Assembly (NCBI GenBank): GCA_964200075.2
Contig: CAXNAA020000319.1
Span: 1 to 22,680, forward strand
Direction: 5' to 3'
Source of the DNA: Sphacelaria rigidula
Lineage: Eukaryota > Phaeophyceae > Sphacelariales
Length of the DNA: 22,680 bases
Below the pieces are notes generated by a model, which saw only the letters and a list, made by a program, of their open reading frames with translations, was not told where the DNA came from and made no database searches. Positions within the stretch are counted from its first letter, which is position 1; every line of letters begins with the position of its first letter. Positions 17,164-22,680 of the stretch are shown here, piece by piece. The translations under genes and the position numbers were made by a program.

Positions 17164-17509
17164 GATCTTGGACTTGTTTCTGTTCCGATGCTCATGCACG
17201 TTGATATTGTACGTACGTGACAACGGTTGGATGTGCACACACCTGTTCCGTTTCGTGTAACGATGGATTTGCTTCTTGTCAACACCAAAAATCAACATGG
17301 CTGCATCAGAAGTCATCCGCATCATAGCCACCACATACACACACAACCACAGACGCACACACGACCACACACACACACAAAATTCGCCCTGCATGGCGAC
17401 CGCGGGGGGCAGCAGCTCTAGCCGCGCTTCAGTCGTACATGATGTGGTGCAACTGGACCCTTCGCAACAGGCGATCAATGTGGAAGACGGGAGTGCACTT
17501 ACCCACATC
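17164..17509. other. unrelated insert inside the minisatellite, with (CA)n tract
   Basis: The sequence between the two minisatellite blocks lacks GAGCTA units. It contains a CA-rich simple repeat (about 17335-17380). After that comes a codon-like plus-strand frame: MATAGGSSSSRASVVHD and then DPSQQAINVEDGS (about 17393-17505). That frame looks more protein-like than the surroundings but matches no family I know. It might be a captured exon fragment or a transposon remnant. No terminal repeats or target duplications were recognised. Confidence 0.5.
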
Positions 17510-18025
17510 AGCACATGTTTGCCTTGGGGGAGCTGTCGAGCGTAACTCATCCGCATACGTTTTCCGTGGGCGAGCTGTAAGAAGTGCGTGAGCTACACAT
17601 GTTTTTCCGCGGTGAGCTTTAAGAGCTAGGTGAGCTACGCATGTTTGCCGTGGGTGAGCTACCGAACATAGCTCATCCGCGCATGATTTATCTGGGTGAG
17701 CTGTGAGAGCTACATGACCCGCACATGTTTGCCCTGAGTGAGCTATGGGATCTGTATGAGCTACGCACGTTTGCGATAGGTGAGCTATGAGAGTTGCACG
17801 AGCTGCGCGTGTTTACCCTGGGTGAGCTACCAACCCGTAGCTCATCAGCGCATATTCGCCCTGGGTGAGCTATGAGAGCTGCATGAGATACGCATGTTTG
17901 TCATGGGTGAGCTACCAACTCGTCGCTCACCAGCGCACGTTTGCTTTGTGTTGAGCTGTAGGACGTAGCTCACATGTACATGTTTGACTACAAGTGAACT
18001 ACCGCCCGCAGATGAGCTAGCTCAT
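17510..18025 (+). repeat. AGCT-dense minisatellite, right block
   Basis: Continuation of the array at 16627-17163 with the same A and B unit types in the same orientation. A run of about 50 bases starting CCTGAGTGAGCTATGGGATC (about 17733) is identical to that at about 16793 in the left block. Such identity is much higher than between neighbouring units and implies duplication or conversion of a multi-unit segment. The last units decay towards 18025. Confidence 0.9.
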
Positions 18026-18779
18026 GAGCTGTCCTACGTGTGCTCCTTTTATGCTGGCCACCAAGCAGAAATATGCATCACATGCTTCGCAAACATCGCT
18101 GTCGTGTATCCGCGGGGCAGTGCACGCCGTGTGCCATGCGTTCGTAGTGCAATTGGTTGTCATTGTGTCACAAGTCTTACGCCAACATGAAAAAAAACAA
18201 ATTATCGGAACAGAAACTGACCTCTTTTCGGCCCCTTGCGTGCTGCTGCAAGCCGCAAGCCCAGATTCAGCAATGTGGCTTGTTTTGTGTGCTACTTCAC
18301 GTGACATGTGGGTGAAGTTTCAGCGCGATGCAGCGCCGACAGCGAATGTACGGTCGTATCTGCCAAACTGAGTATGTCTACAGGCGATGTGTATCCGAGA
18401 TTTCTTCAAATGGTCATTATCCACAGGGTATGGCAGCACGAGTCGAGGCAGTTTGCAAGCCAATCAGCCACTCGAAACCAGGCGCATCATCGCTGGCTGG
18501 CGCCTGTGCCATACCCAGTACCTCTGTACCTCTGTGTCCTCTGTATTGTACGCTGTATGTTTTGTGTTTGGTTGTAGAGATCATGCTCTACAATCAAAAT
18601 AGCCGGTAACGATTTTTATGCTACAGGTGTATGCCGCTAAACGGGGGATTATGCTAGCTCAGCCCTGATTATGCTGGCATTATGCTCGTACGCTAATTTG
18701 GGCGAAACAGACCAATTATGATAAAAATCTTGCCCGCACAAAGGACTCAGGCCTAGAGAAAACTACCCAAATTTGGTGA
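18026..18779. other. stretch without a supportable gene
   Basis: Overlapping frames of up to 115 codons on both strands show no recognised domain. The segment 18610-18715 carries four or five ATTATGC/TTATGCT words in direct orientation, as noted for 16470-16600. Nothing else was recognised. Confidence 0.4.
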
Positions 18780-18952
18780 TTCTCTGCACGTTGACATCTG
18801 TGAGGTCACCTTTTTGCTCAAATCAAGACACTCCCGAATATGCGTGCACAACAAACATATTTGCCGCCCAACTCTGTCCCTCGCGCACACACATTCGGGG
18901 GTACCTCGATTCGAGCAAAGAGGTGACGTGCCAAAGCTCAACGTCCAGACAA
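18780..18952. repeat. inverted repeat with 70-base arms (foldback)
   Basis: The left arm 18780-18849 and the reverse complement of 18883-18952 align without gaps over 70 bases. About three quarters of positions match. Landmarks are GACGTTG/CACGTTG, GTCACC, TTTGCTC, CCCGAAT and GTGTGCGC/GCGTGCAC. The spacer is 33 bases. Because of the palindrome, similar peptides (CSN-TPE, THIR-LDLSK) appear on both strands, which can be mistaken for coding similarity. It is probably a small nonautonomous inverted-repeat element. Confidence 0.8.
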
Positions 18953-20055
18953 TCGAAGAATTAATCGGTTTCGTCATAGCTTGCCGAGACATTTTGACCA
19001 GCGAGCTGGGGTCCGAAAAATCAATCCGCGGGAGAAAATCGTCTGCAGACGGGTTGAAATCCTCAGATTTGTGCAAGCACAGATTTGCCCCTCTCCAAAG
19101 CGGTCTAGATGCACAGTCTTCACGTTGACCGAGAGCTTCTATGATAGCATCAACTACTTGTGCGAACCTGGGTATAGAGTTTCACTTAGGTATGACCCCA
19201 ATACTATACCCAAATGTTTGGTAGATTGGGTAACATGTCATTCATCTACCCGTATACAGGGAAAACCTCTGGAAGTGGCGATATCAGAAAATAAAGCAAC
19301 TCATTATAGCCTGTCTTTGAAATGCAAGATAATCAGCGGGCTTCGGGCTGAACAATCTAAGCAGGATGAAACCTGGCAGCACATCATTCTTCGATCGAAA
19401 GAAAAGGTTGATGGAATTGATTTGAGCGAATTCGTTTATTCCTAGCGAGTTGGGTCCAAGTGAATTCGCGAGCTTACGAACGAAAAAAGACAGTGAACTT
19501 TGAAAAGCGGTAATTGTTCGCTTTTCTACAACACAGTGCTGTACTGTCTGCGCTGTATGCGTACTGTGTGCCCAAGTGTGTGTTTGTGGGTGTTTCGTAC
19601 AGTAGGTACAGTAGGATATGAGAGAGCGCATGACTATCCGTACTTCCTGGTCAGGGTGCGACGTGAAAAGCACTTGCACAACGTGCAGCTTTGTACCACC
19701 TGCACTGTCCATGAGGGTACGCAAGTCGATCGTTCACCGTACCATGCAGTTCTGTCGCCGATCTTCACCATGGGAGAAGGTGCTCAAGTTTTCGACAAGA
19801 ACAACAAAAACAAGTCATACTCAACTACTGGAGAATGTCCATCCCTGTACCTTGCTCGGGCTCCATGATGCAGGGTTGCGGTACTGACTGAGAATGAGTT
19901 GCGTGGGGGTTGCATTGTTCTGTGAACGGGTGGTATCTGGCGTGGTGGTCCGCAAGACAGGTGTCAGGTGCCCCTTCGCACCTTTCCTCCGCATGTTTTC
20001 GATCGACGAGGCCGAGGGCAGGTCGGGTAGGATATGTTCTTCTAAATACTCGGTT
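18953..20055. other. stretch with a 154-codon frame and isolated repeat units
   Basis: The longest plus-strand frame (18981-19445) opens at a TTG codon, not ATG, and has no recognisable domain. At 19163-19240 two pieces of the ACCCAAA repeat family occur: CCTGGGTATAGAG followed by TCACTTAGG, then ACTATACCCAAATG and GATTGGGTAAC. They lie inside that frame, which argues against its being a gene. A plus frame at 19500-19868 (122 codons) was also unrecognised. Confidence 0.4.
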
Positions 20056-20410
20056 AAAAAACTCGCGTACTTATTCCACCCAAGGTTTGGGTAGACTGGG
20101 AATGGCTTCAAATATTCTACCCAATTTTTGGGAACATTGGGCAGGATCTCAAATACTCCAACCAAATTTCGGGTAAGCACTCTCAGCAATACCTGGGTAC
20201 AGAATATCACTTGGATGTTACCTCAACACTCAACCCAAATTTTGGATATGTTGGGGGTAAGACATCCAACACTCGACCCAAATTTTGGGTACATGGCGAA
20301 TGATTTCAATACTCTACCCAAACTATGGGCAAGTAATCTCAGCAATACCTGGGTATAGAGCATCACTTGGCTTATTACAATAATGACCTCGATACTCTAC
20401 TTCAACCTTT
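20056..20410 (+). repeat. about 42-bp tandem array with ACCCAAATTTTGGGT core
   Basis: About seven units of the form CTCAATACTCTACCCAAATT then TTGGGTACATTGGGCAATGA, each with a palindromic ACCCAAA-TTTGGGT core. Two units carry a longer extension, CTCAGCAATACCTGGGTA then TCACTTGG, at about 20180 and 20338; these extensions are nearly identical to each other. This suggests a higher-order unit of about 158 bases. Related single units lie at 19163-19240 and 21455-21550. Confidence 0.85.
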
Positions 20411-21454
20411 CGGGACCGGACCCCCACTAACACAGGGCTGACCCTGTGTTCGTGGAATAATAACAAACAAGTCTCCGAGCGACCTGCCCTATCACGGCGA
20501 TGCGAAATTTATCGACCAGACCCGAACGACCAGCACGGGGATTGTTGTCGAGTGTGATGCCACTGCAGAGATCGTGTGGGGGCCCTATCCCTGGCCCAGA
20601 TAAGCCTCCCTAGGTTTCTAAGTGCAGGGTTATCGCAGCTTATTTTTATGATATTACTTGCACTTAGTATAGCGTTCCCGAGTTTCTCCAAAGTGTTTTT
20701 TGGGTCCCAATTATATACTGAAACGTAGTAATTGATACTAACACAGGATGGATCGTGAAAAAACGGGAAGGAGTGTACATGCTACAATGTGGTCATTTTC
20801 ACGAGGCACTAAACCCAGATGGGCCGTGGAAAGACGAAATGAGCTACCGTCATGAGATCTGCTGATCCCTATGCCGATGGCTTGCAGTGTTCAGTTAACA
20901 TGTACGGAGTATGTCGTAGGCGGGGATGAAGAAGCGATATAGAGAGTTGATCTCAGTGGCTGAGAATTGCCCAGAACGTGCAATGGAGTATGCAACGGCA
21001 GCTGCTGCTGCCGTCGGGGAGGCGTACTGCACTGTACTCATACTGAACGATACTGTACGTATGCGCGCCGCAAAGCTGATATACCATTTGAAGAGAATTT
21101 GCCGCATGCAAAAAAGAGGGAAATGGCGGCCCACCCTGACCACAAAGGGCTGTGTTGCAAGGTGATCGGGACTAAAATACCATCCAAAGCCACAAGTGGT
21201 GGGCGGCCCGTGGGTCGCCGTATCCTGTTGGAAGCCCACTACCGTGACTTGTCCTGCTTCCTACATCAGATGTACACTACCTAATGCGCACCCCGCACCT
21301 GAAAATATATTGGATGAAGCTTTACGTCTTCGTCAAAACCCTACGGTTACATACGCGAATGTTCACACGCCCTTGTCTATTTTCGTGCAGACGCCAGACA
21401 CTTCATTCCTAACCAGCCTTATTGGTCGTTCTCGAGGCCCGGTCCCAAAATGAT
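20411..21454. other. stretch with one weak small frame
   Basis: No recognised gene apart from the low-confidence frame at 20926-21165. A minus-strand frame (20895-21239) overlaps it. Simple CTG/CAG and TACTGTAC words occur around 21000-21060. Confidence 0.4.
20926..21165 (+). CDS. possible 79-aa hypothetical protein
   Basis: An ATG-started frame of 79 codons encodes a basic, helix-prone peptide. The N-terminus is MKKRYRELISVAENCPERAM, followed by an alanine-rich segment and a Lys/Arg-rich C-terminal half (LIYHLKRICRMQKRGKW). I recognise no family. The composition is more protein-like than most frames in this window, but a 114-codon frame overlaps it on the minus strand and there is no promoter or splice evidence. 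It may be chance or a piece of a repeat-encoded protein. Confidence 0.2.
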   Translation: MKKRYRELISVAENCPERAMEYATAAAAAVGEAYCTVLILNDTVRMRAAKLIYHLKRICRMQKRGKWRPTLTTKGCVAR

Positions 21455-21550
21455 TAAAAATTGGGTAATTTGGGTACGATCTACAATACTGTACTGATAT
21501 TTTCGGTAGATTTAGTATGATTTCAATAATTTACCCAAATGTTCGGGCAC
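21455..21550 (+). repeat. outlying units of the ACCCAAA/TTTGGGT family
   Basis: AAAATTGGGTAATTTGGGTA near 21459 and ATTTCAATAATTTACCCAAA near 21519 match the core and lead of the 42-bp units at 20056-20410. They are separated by unrelated sequence with a TACTGTACTG word. They are likely scattered members of the same family. Confidence 0.6.
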
Positions 21551-22385
21551 TAAGAGTATGACTTTTCGAAAGACTGAGTATCGGGCGTACCGTACTCGAC
21601 TCGCCATTGCAATAGTCGTGCTCATGTCAGAATCTGTTCTGCCTGCGGATGGGAAACATCGTCAGCTTGTGCGCTGCGATGTGTGCAATTGAGCTGGAGT
21701 TCTTGTATGACGAAGAAACGGATATTTCCTGTACCTTGAGGCCAGTATTACTGTGAATTTATGCTCCATCGAGCCTGCTGATCCCATCATGCATTGATTT
21801 TGGTAGGGGTGATGAAGAACGTGACACTAAACCATAAGCCGCACTGGGTGCTGGGGCTGATACGAGTGCTGGTATTTTCACAACAGTATTTTACCGTGAT
21901 ATGCTCGTAGTCCATGTGTGTCGCGGGACACTAGACGACTAGCTTTAAGACCACCTAAATGATAGCGCAGGAGCAGTGTCCAAAACAATGTCCGTGCAGT
22001 ATGATAGGGCGACTTGGTCTAGAGCGACAGCGTGCACTATGTACGACCCTGCTGGGGCTACAATCCATATACGGGGTTTTGACAACTGCGGATCATCTGC
22101 ACCGGACCGGGTACTGTACTGACTGTACTGTTGTAATGTGCCGTCTGTGATATGCAGTAGTTCCTCCGATAGGTCGGACAAGTGAGTGCTGGTCCTAGCT
22201 CGACGGATCCCTTGCCTGCCATCCTTCTTTGACGGTACACGAGCCCTGTAAGTATTTCGTTTCTGCACTGCCTTCCTGCTGCGCTCGCACAAACGTTGAG
22301 AACGACGAATATTTGAACACAGCCGACCAGGTGCCGACAGACTACCACAGACTGTCTGTGGAGCATATCACAACTCCGCCTATAC
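21551..22385. other. stretch without a supportable gene
   Basis: Frames of 115-140 codons on the minus strand (21945-22292, 22058-22480) overlap each other, and the second runs into the SINE body, so neither is credible as a gene. TACTGTACTG-type words recur at about 22115-22135. No other structure was recognised. Confidence 0.45.
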
Positions 22386-22410
22386 TGTGTGTGTGTGTGT
22401 GTATGTTGTG

Positions 22411-22680
22411 TTGTCGTCCCATTTATTCTGGGCGCCAGTCTACCCCTTTCGAGATATGTGGGCGCATCAGCCGGGGTCACACAACAGGAGGAAGGTCAAC
22501 ACAGGAGCTTTTTCTTTTTTATTTCTTTTTAGTACCCTACCTTCCTTCTGCGCTGCTTTTATTTTTTATCGCGAGAGGGGTTCAGCAGTCCCTTTCCCTC
22601 GTCGACCGTTGAGTCGAATTTTGTGTACCCACGACATAGTCGCTCTCCGCTGTTGAGCACGGTACAAGAAAAAATCCCAG
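22411..22680 (-). mobile_element. second copy of the SINE-like element, cut by the window edge
   Basis: The body matches 6264-6531 along its whole length in the same orientation, with small indels. It is likewise bordered on the left by a GT-rich simple repeat (22386-22410), meaning a CA tail on the element strand. The window ends at GAAAAAATCCCAG, a base or two before the tRNA-like head would begin (expected at about 22682-22755). Two copies 16 kb apart with a shared tail type strengthen the SINE assignment. Confidence 0.8.

Noticed and set aside
18981-19445. 154-codon plus-strand frame
   Set aside because: It starts at TTG and includes units of the ACCCAAA repeat family, and nothing in it is recognisable.
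22058-22480. 140-codon minus-strand frame
   Set aside because: Its first part lies in the SINE body and GT microsatellite.

Overview
The window looks like a gene-poor, repeat-rich stretch of a eukaryotic nuclear genome, most likely a brown alga (Phaeophyceae) or a close stramenopile relative. The main reason is one long minus-strand reading frame at 3330-5636. It encodes a chain of 38-residue units with the exact spacing C-X4-C-X16-C-X2-H-X12. That is the signature of the EsV-1-7 cysteine-rich repeat, named from a gene of a brown-algal virus. The family also includes the Ectocarpus developmental regulator IMMEDIATE UPRIGHT and is strongly expanded in brown algae. The relic retroelements (LINE-type reverse transcriptase, Ty1/copia RNase H) and tRNA-headed SINEs fit a eukaryotic nuclear genome. 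Nothing bacterial (operons, Shine-Dalgarno sites, phage genes) is visible. The organism call is an inference from this one family.

Layout. 1-3329: no gene I can support; a G-rich purine tract, a 28-bp duplication and one copy of a dispersed repeat. 3330-5636 (minus): the EsV-1-7 repeat protein, the only gene I regard as intact. 6264-6605: a complete tRNA-headed SINE-like element; a second copy enters at 22411 and is cut by the window's right edge before its tRNA head. 6640-9425: no convincing gene, only a microsatellite and an isolated TATA-like box with a tiny reading frame.

9426-12307: a dead LINE reverse transcriptase split in two by a 1,675-bp insertion (9824-11498). The insertion has perfect 12-bp terminal inverted repeats and an apparent AT target duplication. 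It carries a 70-bp tandem array, a 425-bp foldback palindrome, a tRNA-like sequence, a Ty1/copia RNase H fragment and a second possible tRNA-like head, so the locus is several layers deep. 14401-14915: the C-terminal end of a different LINE, also frameshifted. 15800-15998: a second copy of the dispersed repeat at 1908-2110.

16627-18025: an AGCT-dense minisatellite of alternating 42/43-bp units, split by 346 bp of unrelated sequence. 18780-18952: another foldback. 19163-21550: a dispersed family of short units containing ACCCAAA/TTTGGGT, with its main array at 20056-20410.

The genes do not form a pathway. The window is best read as one EsV-1-7 gene, itself grown by tandem duplication, set in layered transposon debris. 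All similarities were judged by eye; no database search was run.
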